Shown in pieces: positions 52,150-60,816 of a stretch of DNA of 64,000 bases (its first letter is position 1; each line of letters starts with the position of its first letter). The translations under genes and the position numbers were made by a program. The DNA lies in assembly GCA_903825895.1 (NCBI GenBank), contig CAIKCI010000012.1, positions 1 to 64,000 of the forward strand, given 5' to 3'. This DNA is from an uncultured Actinomycetes bacterium. GTDB taxonomy: Bacteria; Actinomycetota; Acidimicrobiia; Acidimicrobiales; RAAP-2. The notes beneath the pieces are model-generated. The model was not told the DNA's origin and made no database searches. It saw only the letters and a program-made list of their open reading frames with translations.

Positions 52150-52721
52150 TTGGCGGCGTTTTTCTTCGCCGCCATTTTTGAGGAGCGCACCTTGTCAAGA
52201 CTCGAAAGGTCGACGACGTCAGCAACTGAGCGGAACACTCCAGCTTCTCCATAGGGAGCGCAGACCGATTGCCAGTCAGCAGTATTCAGGCCTACCTGCT
52301 TCCCGAGCAGCGCTATAAAGATCTTTGCCTTCATCTCTCCGAAACCGGGTATCTGTTTGACGCGCTTATAGAGATCGTTGGCATCGGAGGCTCGATCCCA
52401 AATCTGTGAAGCGTCGCCGTCGAACTCGTCGACGATGAGTTGGCAGACGTCTTGAGTCCGCTTGGCCATTGATCCGGGATAACGATGCAGCGCGGGCTTT
52501 TCGCTAAAAATCGTCACGAAGGTGTCAGGATCCATTGCGGCAATAGCTGCGGCATTGAGTTTGCCTCCCATCCTGCGTGAGAGTTCGAGGGGACCTCGAA
52601 ATGCCCACTCCATAGTCACCTGTTGATCGAGCACCATGCCGAGAAGAAGGGCCAGGGGATTTTTTGAAAGGAGTTCATCAGCGTCGCGTTCGCCGGTGAT
52701 GTGGATATCAACAGAAGCCAT
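52146..52721 (-). CDS. HhH-GPD family DNA glycosylase
   Basis: 191 aa. NPLALLLGMVLDQQVTMEWA is typical of the HhH-GPD superfamily, and the hairpin-helix-hairpin with following residues is KQIPGFGEMKAKIFIALLGK; LNTADWQSV holds the position of the usual catalytic Asp. No Fe-S cysteine cluster. The C-terminus is a basic Lys/Ala tail (MAAKKNAAK). Likely base-excision repair, lesion unknown. ATG 52721 is preferred to the longer frame; GACAAT ends 6 nt upstream, a weaker leaderless signal. Confidence 0.78.
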   Translation of the reverse strand: MASVDIHITGERDADELLSKNPLALLLGMVLDQQVTMEWAFRGPLELSRRMGGKLNAAAIAAMDPDTFVTIFSEKPALHRYPGSMAKRTQDVCQLIVDEFDGDASQIWDRASDANDLYKRVKQIPGFGEMKAKIFIALLGKQVGLNTADWQSVCAPYGEAGVFRSVADVVDLSSLDKVRSSKMAAKKNAAK

Positions 52722-52821
52722 AGAAGGATTGTCGCGCACATTCCCCCCGACGATCGCCACACCATCACTCGTTGTCGGGCAGACTCAATGAGTGATCAGT
52801 TCTGCCTCAAGGAGTGGATAA

Positions 52822-53262
52822 GTGCCGTTGACGATTTATACCGACGGCTCGTGTTTGGGGAACCCCGGTCCTGGTGGTTGGGCCTGGGCAATTCCCGAGG
52901 GGGCCTTTGCCGCCGGAGCCGAGCCCACGACGACGAACCAGCGTATGGAGGTCTTGGCCGTCATCGAGGCTCTGCGAGCGAACGATGCGCCAGAGATCGC
53001 CATCGTGAGTGACTCCACCTACGTCGTGAAGTGTTTTCAGGACGCTTGGTGGGCGGGGTGGCAACGTCGGGGATGGAAGAACTCACAAGGAAAGCCAGTA
53101 GCGAACAGGGACCTTTGGGAGGAGCTTTTTGAGCTGGCTCTTGATGACGCACGCACCATTTCTTGGCACTGGGTCAAGGGCCACAGTGGAGATCAGTGGA
53201 ATGACGTCGTTGATGTGCTGGCCAACGATGCTGCTCGGCTCCAACGCTCAACGAAGGGCTAA
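52822..53262 (+). CDS. rnhA: Ribonuclease HI
   Basis: 146 aa type 1 RNase H. The acidic catalytic residues are visible in TIYTDGSCLGNPGPGGWAWA, NQRMEVLAVIEAL, VSDSTYVVKCF and GHSGDQWNDVVDVLA. It cleaves RNA in RNA-DNA hybrids. GTG start with AAGGAG 7 nt upstream. Its TAA interlocks with the metH stop in a 4-bp convergent overlap. Confidence 0.92.
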   Translation: MPLTIYTDGSCLGNPGPGGWAWAIPEGAFAAGAEPTTTNQRMEVLAVIEALRANDAPEIAIVSDSTYVVKCFQDAWWAGWQRRGWKNSQGKPVANRDLWEELFELALDDARTISWHWVKGHSGDQWNDVVDVLANDAARLQRSTKG

Positions 53263-56200
53263 GCGACGAAGTACTTCGATTGAGGGTGATGGCAGACGAT
53301 TGCGTCGGTTGTTTGCTCGGGGTGCAATTGAAAACCTTCTGAAACTTCGACACCAATCCGTGAGGCTTCCAAGAGGGCAGCGACTTTAGCGTTGTCGTTG
53401 AGATCTGGACAAGCAGGGTAGCCCCATGAATAGCGCCCCCCTCGATACTGCTGGCGGAAAAGGCCAGCGACGCTCGGACCGTCTTCATCGGCGATGCTGA
53501 GCTCTTCCCTGATACGACGATGCCAGTATTCGGCCAGTGCTTCGGCCATCTCAACGCCGAGTCCATGAAGAAAGAGATAGCTCTGGTACTCATCGGCGGC
53601 GAATAGTTCGGCGCAGCGATCAGAGATGCGGTTCCCCATCGTCACCAGCATGAAACTGGCGTAGTCGGGACGCCCTGATTCAGCAGAAGCAAAAAAGTCC
53701 GAGATACAAAGCCACGGTTCAACTTTTTGTCGAGGGAAGTAGAAGCGGGTTTCTTCAGTTGTCCTCGTGTCATCGGTGTACACCACGAGTTCGTTGCCTA
53801 CCGCGTTGACGGGATAGTGGCCATAGACAACTTGAGGGACCAGCAGGTCTTCGGCGACGGCGCTGCTTAGCTGACTGCGTAATTCTGATGAGACGCGTTC
53901 TTTGAACGCTGCATCGTCTTCGCCATGTTCAGGGCGAAAGCCCCACTGGTTACGAAAGAGTGCGGTCTGGTTCAAATACGGGACAATCTCATCGATGGCG
54001 ATTCCTTTTGCCACACGGGATCCCAAGAAGGGGGGTTTCGGGATGAGATTATCGACGGCCACACTGGGAGCTCGATCGGGTTGTCCTTCAACGGGTTCAA
54101 AACTGGGGTCCTTGAAGCGGCGCTGAACCTTCTTTTCGGAAAGGACGCGACCGAAATCAGGATCGTCGAGGCCCTCTTTTTTGATCACCATCAACTGGTC
54201 CATCGTGCGCAGACCTTCGAAGGCGTCCTTGCCGTAAAAAAGGCGGCCGTTGTAAACCTCTCGTAGGTCACGTTCAACGTAGGTTCGCGTCAAAGCGGCT
54301 CCTCCAAGCAGAACCGGAACGCGATCGAGGCCGCGCTCGTTCAACTCTTGGAGGTTCTCACGCATAATCAACGTTGACTTCACGAGCAAGCCACTCATGC
54401 CGAGGGCGTCGGCGTCATGTTCTTCGACGGCAGCAATCATTTCGTTGATGCCGACTTTGATACCGATGTTGATGACCTCGTAGCCGTTGTTCGTGAAAAT
54501 AATATCGACCAAGTTCTTTCCAATATCGTGGACGTCACCCTTGACCGTGGCCAAGACAATGGTTCCTCGGCCTCCTTGGTCACTTTTCTCCATGTGGGGC
54601 TCGAGGTACGCCACCGCTTGCTTCATGGTCTCCGCCGATCCCAAGACAAAGGGCAGTTGCATCTCTCCAGAAGCAAAGAGTTCGCCCACTGTCTTCATGC
54701 CATCTAAGAGAAAATCGTTCACGATAGACAGCGGAGCGATCTCATTGGCCAGAGCTTCATCGAGATCAGCCTCGAGCCCGGTACGGTTCCCGTCGATAAT
54801 GCGCTGGACCAATCGTTGCTCGACCGGCCAATCGGCGTGGTCATCATTGGCAGTACTGGCCAGAGTCACGCCCTCAAAGAGCCCCAGGAGTTCTGTCAGC
54901 GGGTCGTAGCCCTCACGACGGCGGTCGTAGACCAAGTCCAAGCAGACTTCTCGAACGTGGTCGTCAATCTTCGAAAGAGGAAGAATTTTTGATGCGTGCA
55001 CGATGGCAGCGTCGAGGCCTGCTTCGACACACTCGTGCAAGAAGACACTGTTGAGGACTTGTCGAGCCGCCGGGTTCAGCCCGAATGACACATTCGAGAG
55101 TCCAAGGACCGTCGAGACGCCAGGAAGATTCTTCTTGATCAGGCGGATTCCTTCGATGGTTTCAATACCGTCTCGACGAGACTCCTCCATCCCCGTCGAC
55201 AAAGGCAGCGCCAGAGGATCGATCATGATGTCCGTCGACGACAGGCCGTAGCGCTCAACGGCTAAGTCATGGATGGCTTTTGCCGATCGAAGCTTCCACT
55301 CAGCGGTCCTGGCTTGGCCTTCCTCATCGATGCAGGTGGCGACCACGGCAGAACCGAACTCACGGGCCAGAGTCAAAAACTTGTCGAGACGGGTCCCTTC
55401 GCCATCTCCTTCTTCAAGGTTCACCGAGTTCAATAATGCTCGTCCGCCAAGCCAGCGCAGCGCGGTCTCGGCGACCGGGGCTTCGGTGGTATCCACCATG
55501 ATCGGAACGCTTGACTGTGTGGCTAAGCGACTGATGATGTCTTCCATGTCGGCGACCCCGTCGGCACCCGTGTAGTCCACGCAGACGTCAATCAAATGCG
55601 AGCCTTCTTTGATTTGGTCCTTGGCCATTTCCACGCAGGTGTCCCAGTCGCCTTCGAGCATGGCTTCACGGAACTTCTTCGATCCGTTGGCGTTCGTACG
55701 CTCCCCAATGACCAAGAACGACGTATCTTGCTGAAAGGGCACAGCGGTGTAGATCGAGGCAGCGCCGGGTTCGCTGAGGGGAGTGCGAACTCGAGGTTTC
55801 GTTCCGCCGACGCGTTCGATCACGGCGGCCAAGTGCTCGGGCGTGGTTCCACAACAACCGCCGATGACGCTGACGCCAAATTCGCTCACAAACCGTTCAA
55901 GGTGTTCGGCGAGGCCTTCGGGAGTGAGGTCGTAATGCATCTTGCCGTCAACCACACTCGGGAGCCCGGCGTTCGGGAGGCAAGAGATCGGAATCAAGGA
56001 GTTTTCGGCCAAGTACCGAAGAGGTTCTCCCATTTCGACCGGACCCGTTGCGCAGTTCAAACCGATGATGTCGATCTGCATTGCCTCAAGTGCGGTCAGC
56101 GCCGCCCCAATTTCGGTTCCGGGAAGCATGCGTCCGGTTAACTCGATCGTCACTTGGACCTGCAGGGGCACGCGCCGTCCGACCTCCGCCATCGCCAAGC

Positions 56201-56765
56201 GGGAAGCATTGATTGCGGCCTTAGCGCCGAGGAGGTCGAACATTGTTTCGATGATCAGAACGTCAACGCCACCTTCGAGAAGACCGCGCGCTTGTTCTTG
56301 GTAGGAGTCCCGAAGGTCGACGTAACTGATCTGACCCAAGGTGGGGAACTTGGTTCCCGGTCCCATGGAGCCCGCTACAAAGCGCGGTTTATCAGGAGTG
56401 CTGTACTCGTCGGCCAATCGGCGAGCGATGTTGGCTGAGTTGCGAGAAAGCTCTTCTGCGCGTGCTTCCAGATCGTATTCGGCTAACACGATAGAGAACG
56501 ACCCAAAAGAATCGGTCTCGATGACATCGGAGCCGACGTCAAGGAAGGAGCGATGCAGTCGCTCTATGGCGTCGGGCCGGGTGTCGACGAGGAGCTCGTT
56601 GCACCCTTCGAGTGCGGGTCCCCCGAAATCGTCGACCGTGAGATCCATCAATTGCAGGTTGGTTCCGGTCGCGCCGTCGTAGATCAAAACCCGCTGCGCC
56701 ATGGCGCCAAGGTAGGGATCGGTTTCTGCTGTGAGACGTGGGAAGTGAGGGATCCGTGCAGCCAT
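53259..56765 (-). CDS. metH: Cobalamin-dependent methionine synthase
   Basis: 1168 aa with the full MetH order. The homocysteine-binding barrel (residues 25-330) has zinc cysteines in IGLNCATGP and GGCCGTTPEH. The pterin-binding barrel (about 340-600, GERTNANGSKKF, ICVDYTGADG) follows, then the B12 cap (about 630-720) and the cobalamin domain with KGDVHDIGKNLVDII. The AdoMet-reactivation domain (about 880-1168) has RYSWGYPACPDLNDN. It makes methionine from homocysteine and methyl-tetrahydrofolate. The ATG 56765 start is chosen because TAGCCT ends 8 nt upstream. Divergent from a cobalamin adenosyltransferase across only 39 bp. Confidence 0.94.
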   Translation of the reverse strand: MAARIPHFPRLTAETDPYLGAMAQRVLIYDGATGTNLQLMDLTVDDFGGPALEGCNELLVDTRPDAIERLHRSFLDVGSDVIETDSFGSFSIVLAEYDLEARAEELSRNSANIARRLADEYSTPDKPRFVAGSMGPGTKFPTLGQISYVDLRDSYQEQARGLLEGGVDVLIIETMFDLLGAKAAINASRLAMAEVGRRVPLQVQVTIELTGRMLPGTEIGAALTALEAMQIDIIGLNCATGPVEMGEPLRYLAENSLIPISCLPNAGLPSVVDGKMHYDLTPEGLAEHLERFVSEFGVSVIGGCCGTTPEHLAAVIERVGGTKPRVRTPLSEPGAASIYTAVPFQQDTSFLVIGERTNANGSKKFREAMLEGDWDTCVEMAKDQIKEGSHLIDVCVDYTGADGVADMEDIISRLATQSSVPIMVDTTEAPVAETALRWLGGRALLNSVNLEEGDGEGTRLDKFLTLAREFGSAVVATCIDEEGQARTAEWKLRSAKAIHDLAVERYGLSSTDIMIDPLALPLSTGMEESRRDGIETIEGIRLIKKNLPGVSTVLGLSNVSFGLNPAARQVLNSVFLHECVEAGLDAAIVHASKILPLSKIDDHVREVCLDLVYDRRREGYDPLTELLGLFEGVTLASTANDDHADWPVEQRLVQRIIDGNRTGLEADLDEALANEIAPLSIVNDFLLDGMKTVGELFASGEMQLPFVLGSAETMKQAVAYLEPHMEKSDQGGRGTIVLATVKGDVHDIGKNLVDIIFTNNGYEVINIGIKVGINEMIAAVEEHDADALGMSGLLVKSTLIMRENLQELNERGLDRVPVLLGGAALTRTYVERDLREVYNGRLFYGKDAFEGLRTMDQLMVIKKEGLDDPDFGRVLSEKKVQRRFKDPSFEPVEGQPDRAPSVAVDNLIPKPPFLGSRVAKGIAIDEIVPYLNQTALFRNQWGFRPEHGEDDAAFKERVSSELRSQLSSAVAEDLLVPQVVYGHYPVNAVGNELVVYTDDTRTTEETRFYFPRQKVEPWLCISDFFASAESGRPDYASFMLVTMGNRISDRCAELFAADEYQSYLFLHGLGVEMAEALAEYWHRRIREELSIADEDGPSVAGLFRQQYRGGRYSWGYPACPDLNDNAKVAALLEASRIGVEVSEGFQLHPEQTTDAIVCHHPQSKYFVA

Positions 56766-56772
56766 AAGGAAT

Positions 56773-56798
56773 AAGGCTACCGGGCTACCGGTAGCCTT
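56773..56798. promoter_or_regulatory. Palindromic divergent promoter of metH and cobalamin adenosyltransferase
   Basis: AAGGCTACC (56773-56781) and GGTAGCCTT (56790-56798) are exact inverted copies; inside lies the 14-bp palindrome GGCTACCGGTAGCC (56783-56796). TAGCCT on the plus strand (56792-56797) ends 7 nt before ATG 56805, and TAGCCT on the minus strand (56779-56774) ends 8 nt before ATG 56765. Each -10 therefore overlaps one arm of the repeat, so a bound regulator could switch both genes. Confidence 0.65.
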
Positions 56799-56804
56799 GA
56801 GCCA

Positions 56805-57344
56805 ATGAAGATATATACACGTGCAGGTGACGATGGAACAACGGGCCTTCTCTTTGGTGGGAGGGTGCGGAAAGACGCAGATCCTATTGAGGTAAACGGC
56901 GCCGTGGATGAAGCGCAAGCCATGTTGGGCATGGCTCGGGCATTGGCAGGCGAGGCGAGCGAACTCAATCAAATCTTGACCTCGCTCGAGCGTGACCTCT
57001 ATGTGTTGATGGCTGAAGTAGCAACCCTGCCCGAGAGTCGCTCGAAGTTGAAAGAGGGTGCGTCATTGGTGACCAAAGAAATGGTCGACGCCCTCGAAAC
57101 ACAAATCGACGCCATAAGTGAACGATTTGTTTTCCCGAAGGAGTTCGTCATACCAGGGCAGAATCCTGTGGCAGCGGCGCTTGACGTGGCGCGCACGGTG
57201 GTGCGCCGAGCCGAGCGGTTGAGTGTGTCCTACGGGCTTGAAAATTCTTACGTCACGCCGTATTTGAATCGATTGAGCGATTTAGTTTGGTCGCTCGCTC
57301 GTTGGCAAGAAGGTGATGAATTTATTTTGGCGAAGGAGAAATAA
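56805..57344 (+). CDS. Cob(I)yrinic acid a,c-diamide adenosyltransferase (PduO/MMAB type)
   Basis: 179 aa helical-bundle enzyme. KIYTRAGDDGTTGLLFGGRV at the start (ATP loop), EVNGAVDEAQAMLGMARALA, FVIPGQNPVAAALDVARTVVRRAER and YLNRLSDLVWSLAR are conserved PduO signatures. It makes adenosylcobalamin, the cofactor of the mutase encoded at 61702, while divergent metH uses methylcobalamin. Apparently leaderless. 2 bp ahead of pepA, so probably co-transcribed with it. Confidence 0.92.
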   Translation: MKIYTRAGDDGTTGLLFGGRVRKDADPIEVNGAVDEAQAMLGMARALAGEASELNQILTSLERDLYVLMAEVATLPESRSKLKEGASLVTKEMVDALETQIDAISERFVFPKEFVIPGQNPVAAALDVARTVVRRAERLSVSYGLENSYVTPYLNRLSDLVWSLARWQEGDEFILAKEK

Positions 57345-57346
57345 TC

Positions 57347-58846
57347 ATGGCGAGCACCCTTCGAGTGAGTGCGGATCTCACTGGCCCGCTTTCTGAGAGC
57401 GACGTCGTGGTGGTCCCTGTCGTGAAGGTCGATGAGTCATTCTCGATTGCAGCTGGAGTTGAATCGGCGCTCGCAGAACTAGATTGTTCTGCGGACATCG
57501 ACGCCGAATACGCCAAGCGTCAAGGATTTGATGCCAAAGGCGGCGAACTGCTTATCCTTCGCCAACACCAAGATGGCCCCGTCATTCTGGGAGCAGGTTG
57601 CGGTGATGGAAGCGACCTTGAAAGCTGGCGCTTAGCTGCAGCTGCTGTGGCGCGTCGAGCCAAAGGTTCTCGAGCCGTCCTTATCCTTCCTCCCAACGGA
57701 GCGTTTGACGTCGTCGTCGTCGGCGAAGCGGTGGCAACCGGGGCGCTGCTGGGATCGTACTCATTTAGCGTGCGATCGACTGAGCCGAAGCCGAGCCTCA
57801 AGGATCTCGATGTTGTCACCATGGTCGATGGCAAGGTGGGCACGACATCGGCATTGAGCGAAGGCGTTACTCATGGCGTGTCGATTGGCGGAGCAGTTGG
57901 TTTTGCCCGGGACTTGGTCAATGATTTTCCAAGTTCCATGACGCCGGAAGCCTTGGCTGACGCAGCGATCCAGCGATTGAGCTCGTCGACGCGCGTTGAC
58001 AGTGATGTGTGGGGTCTTGAGCGCATCGCCACCGAGCGCCTCGGTGGCCTCGTGGGCGTGAATAAAGGCTCAACGCTCGAACCACGATTTGTCGTCGCCA
58101 CCTACATGCCAGAAGGCAACCCGTCCAAGCACGTGATCCTCGTCGGTAAGGGCATAACCTTTGACTCGGGAGGTCTGTCACTCAAGCCAGCGAACGGTAT
58201 GATGACAATGAAGACGGACATGACCGGCGCGGCCGTCGTCCTCTCGGCACTTTCTGCGTGTCAATCACTGGGTATCAATGCCAAAGTTACGGCGATTGCC
58301 CCGATGACGGAAAATATGCCGAGTGGCTCGGCGGTAAAACCAGGTGACGTGCTGACGGCACGTAATGGCGTGACGATGGAAGTGCTGAATACCGACGCCG
58401 AAGGTCGCCTCGTGTTGGCCGATGGATTGAGTTATGCCGTCGAACAAGATCCTGACGTGATCATCGATGTCGCCACCTTGACGGGAGCGGCCGTGGTCGC
58501 ACTGGGCTCGGAGGTTGGAGTATTTTTCGCCAACAACGAAGAGTTGGCGGAAGGCCTTGATGCCTCGGGCAATGCTTCGGGGGAACCGTGGTGGCGTCTT
58601 CCTCTTTACGAGCCCTACAACGCGCATATCAAGTCTGAGATTGCTGACATCAAAAATATCGGTGCCTCCGGAGAAGCCGGAACCATTTCTGCGGCCTTGT
58701 TCCTTCAGAGGTTTGTGGGCGACGTGCCCTGGGCCCACCTTGACATTGCTGGGCCCTCGCGCTCCGACAAAGAACGTGGTCTCTACCCCGTAGGTGGGAC
58801 AGCCTTCGGTCTGCGCACAATTCTTGAGTATCTTCGCTCGCTCTAA
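57347..58846 (+). CDS. pepA: Leucyl aminopeptidase (M17)
   Basis: 499 aa. The C-terminal catalytic domain has the two-metal ligands and active Lys/Arg in LVGKGITFDSGGLSLKPANG, MKTDMTGAAVVL and LNTDAEGRLVLADGLSYA, and the usual VPWAHLDIAGP near the end. The N-terminal 170 residues form the variable domain. It removes N-terminal residues from peptides in the cytoplasm. GAAGGAG precedes the ATG by 7 nt. It begins 2 bp after the adenosyltransferase and ends 6 bp from the convergent nitroreductase. Confidence 0.93.
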   Translation: MASTLRVSADLTGPLSESDVVVVPVVKVDESFSIAAGVESALAELDCSADIDAEYAKRQGFDAKGGELLILRQHQDGPVILGAGCGDGSDLESWRLAAAAVARRAKGSRAVLILPPNGAFDVVVVGEAVATGALLGSYSFSVRSTEPKPSLKDLDVVTMVDGKVGTTSALSEGVTHGVSIGGAVGFARDLVNDFPSSMTPEALADAAIQRLSSSTRVDSDVWGLERIATERLGGLVGVNKGSTLEPRFVVATYMPEGNPSKHVILVGKGITFDSGGLSLKPANGMMTMKTDMTGAAVVLSALSACQSLGINAKVTAIAPMTENMPSGSAVKPGDVLTARNGVTMEVLNTDAEGRLVLADGLSYAVEQDPDVIIDVATLTGAAVVALGSEVGVFFANNEELAEGLDASGNASGEPWWRLPLYEPYNAHIKSEIADIKNIGASGEAGTISAALFLQRFVGDVPWAHLDIAGPSRSDKERGLYPVGGTAFGLRTILEYLRSL

Positions 58847-58852
58847 GGGGGA

Positions 58853-59464
58853 TTAAGCCTGAGAGCGATAACGCACAACGCGTTCGGACCGAGAGGGACC
58901 GGGTCGATCAAGCGATGGCGATCGATGGTCGCCATTGTCGGGCCGGCCGATCAAGACTGCTCCGTAGATCTGTTGCGCCCGAGGAAGAGCGAAGGTGTCC
59001 TGAATCTCATCGTGGTTGCGAAATGCCCCGAGAAATGAAGCGGAAAGTCCTTGGGCTTCGAGGAGCAGGAGCGCGGCCATTGTCGCGGCACCGGCATCGC
59101 CAACCCAGTAGGGGAGTGGCCAGGCGGACGGGTCGCTTCCGAGGCCCGAGGACACTTTGTCGGATTCGCCATAGCGCTGGACGTAGCGATCCGGCTCCAT
59201 CACGCACAGGGCAACCGCTGACGCACGTGCCAGGCCGGCAAAGCGGGCTGAGTTGCTCCGCCACGTTGCGTCGGTGCTGGCCAAGAAATAATCACGGACT
59301 GCAGGGCTGCCGATGCCAAGGACCCAAGAGATACCGCGCGCGTTTCCCGCGGTGGGGGCTCGCAACGATTCTTCGAAGAGTTTCGTGAGCTGCTCTTCAT
59401 CGACGGCAGATCCGTCGAAGCTGCGGACCATTCTGCGCCGCTGGAGTGCCTCGTCAAGATCCAT
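58853..59464 (-). CDS. Nitroreductase family protein
   Basis: 203 aa FMN-dependent oxidoreductase fold. RRRMVRSFDGSAVDEEQLTK (FMN phosphate-binding RRS-like segment), EESLRAPTAGNARGISWVLG, DAGAATMAALLLLEAQGLSA and late IGRPDNGD fit the nitroreductase/BluB-like superfamily. Whether it uses NAD(P)H or F420 cannot be told. The ATG is leaderless by TAAAGT 6 nt upstream. Confidence 0.82.
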   Translation of the reverse strand: MDLDEALQRRRMVRSFDGSAVDEEQLTKLFEESLRAPTAGNARGISWVLGIGSPAVRDYFLASTDATWRSNSARFAGLARASAVALCVMEPDRYVQRYGESDKVSSGLGSDPSAWPLPYWVGDAGAATMAALLLLEAQGLSASFLGAFRNHDEIQDTFALPRAQQIYGAVLIGRPDNGDHRSPSLDRPGPSRSERVVRYRSQA

Positions 59465-59470
59465 GATGGA

Positions 59471-59476
59471 ACTTTA
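59471..59476 (-). promoter_or_regulatory. -10 element (TAAAGT) of leaderless nitroreductase gene
   Basis: TAAAGT on the minus strand ends 6 nt before ATG 59464. Confidence 0.55.
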
Positions 59477-59571
59477 GGCAACGTTTGCTCGCTTCCCCTC
59501 GTGAATGGAATGTTGACCTATCTGGTAGGGTATTAGCCAAGACCCCAAAGAACGTCCCCCGGAGGTGAAAC

Positions 59572-60729
59572 GTGGCAACCCCTCGTGAACTACTAAATGA
59601 TGCCAAGGCACAGATTCGTGAAGTTGAGCCCGCCGACGTCGTCGACCTGATCGGTTCAGCCACATTCCTTGATGTTCGAGAGCCCGATGAGTACGAACAA
59701 GGTGCGCTTCCTGGAGCCGTGCACATCCCTCGCGGCCATTTGGAGTTCCAAGTCGAGGGGCGCCTGACCAACAAAGACGAGCCCATTGTTGTGTATTGCG
59801 CTGGGGGAACTCGCTCAGCTTTTGCTGCCAAAACCCTCCAAGAGATCGGCTACAGCGATGTGGTCTCAGTCATCGGTGGATTCAACCGATGGAAAGACGA
59901 AGGGTTGGTGTGGACCACGCCAAAGACCCTGACACCTGAACAGCGCAACCGCTATCAACGCCACCTTCTCTTGCCCGAAGTAGGCGAAAAGGGCCAGCAG
60001 AAACTTCTTGACGCCAAAGTGTTGATGCTCGGTGCGGGTGGGCTGGGATCACCTTCAGCGCTGTATCTCGCCGCAGCTGGAGTGGGGAATATCGGCATCA
60101 TCGACATGGACGTCGTCGATGCCTCCAACATCCAGCGTCAAATTCTCCACAACATGGATCGTGTGGGAGAGCGCAAGGTCGACTCAGCGAAAAAAACGCT
60201 CACGGCCATGAACCCAGATCTCAATGTGGCGACCTATGACGTTCGCCTCGGCGCCGACAATGTTCTCGACATCATTGACGGCTACGACGTCATTGTCGAC
60301 GGTACCGACAACTTTCCGACCCGCTATCTCGTCAACGATGCGTCGCTGCTCAAGAAGATCCCGGTCGTGCACGGATCGATCTTTCGCTTCGAGGGCCAGG
60401 TCACGGTCTTCGACCCTTACAACGGTCCCTGCTACCGCTGCATGATCCCTGAGCCTCCTCCGGCAGAACTCGCACCGAGTTGCGCCGAGGCTGGTGTGCT
60501 CGGGGTATTGCCCGGAATCGTCGGTTCGATCCAAGCACTTGAAACACTCAAGATCATTCTTGGCATCGGCGAAACCTTGGTAGGCCGCCTCTTGGCGTTC
60601 GATGCCCTTGAAGAGTCGTTCCGCACCTTTAAGGTTCGTCGAGACCCACAATGCCCGGCCTGTGGAGAGAACGCTAAAGCGATCATCATCGCCGAGTATG
60701 ACGATCTCTGCATGCCGCACGCCGGCTAG
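59572..60729 (+). CDS. Rhodanese-ThiF/MoeB fusion (E1-like sulfur-carrier adenylyltransferase)
   Basis: 385 aa. Residues 15-110 are a rhodanese domain (FLDVREPDEYEQGALPGAVH) with persulfide Cys in VVYCAGGTRSAFAAK. Residues 120-385 are a MoeB/ThiF adenylyltransferase: nucleotide loop MLGAGGLGSPSALYLAAAGV, DVVDASNIQRQ, zinc pairs CYRCM and CPACGE, and likely catalytic Cys in SCAEAGVLGVLPG. It should adenylate and thiolate a ThiS/MoaD/CysO-type carrier. The rhodanese precedes the E1 domain, the reverse of classic MoeZ. The GTG start has GGAGG about 8 nt upstream. Confidence 0.88.
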   Translation: MATPRELLNDAKAQIREVEPADVVDLIGSATFLDVREPDEYEQGALPGAVHIPRGHLEFQVEGRLTNKDEPIVVYCAGGTRSAFAAKTLQEIGYSDVVSVIGGFNRWKDEGLVWTTPKTLTPEQRNRYQRHLLLPEVGEKGQQKLLDAKVLMLGAGGLGSPSALYLAAAGVGNIGIIDMDVVDASNIQRQILHNMDRVGERKVDSAKKTLTAMNPDLNVATYDVRLGADNVLDIIDGYDVIVDGTDNFPTRYLVNDASLLKKIPVVHGSIFRFEGQVTVFDPYNGPCYRCMIPEPPPAELAPSCAEAGVLGVLPGIVGSIQALETLKIILGIGETLVGRLLAFDALEESFRTFKVRRDPQCPACGENAKAIIIAEYDDLCMPHAG

Positions 60730-60816
60730 CGCAAGGGTAGGTTCCCCTTTGTGAAGTCCCTTTTCGGTACCGTTGCGGTAATGTGAAGGAAGAAATCTCT
60801 TTGAGGAGGGAACGTT

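Noticed and set aside
52146-52821. TPP riboswitch for thiE
   Set aside because: thiE is the second gene of an overlapping pair, and the upstream space up to rnhA shows no THI-box-like sequence by eye.
55596-56141. 181-codon plus-strand frame
   Set aside because: Antisense shadow of metH.
56766-56804. Cobalamin riboswitch expected before metH
   Set aside because: Only 39 bp separate metH from the divergent gene and both appear leaderless, so there is no room for one.
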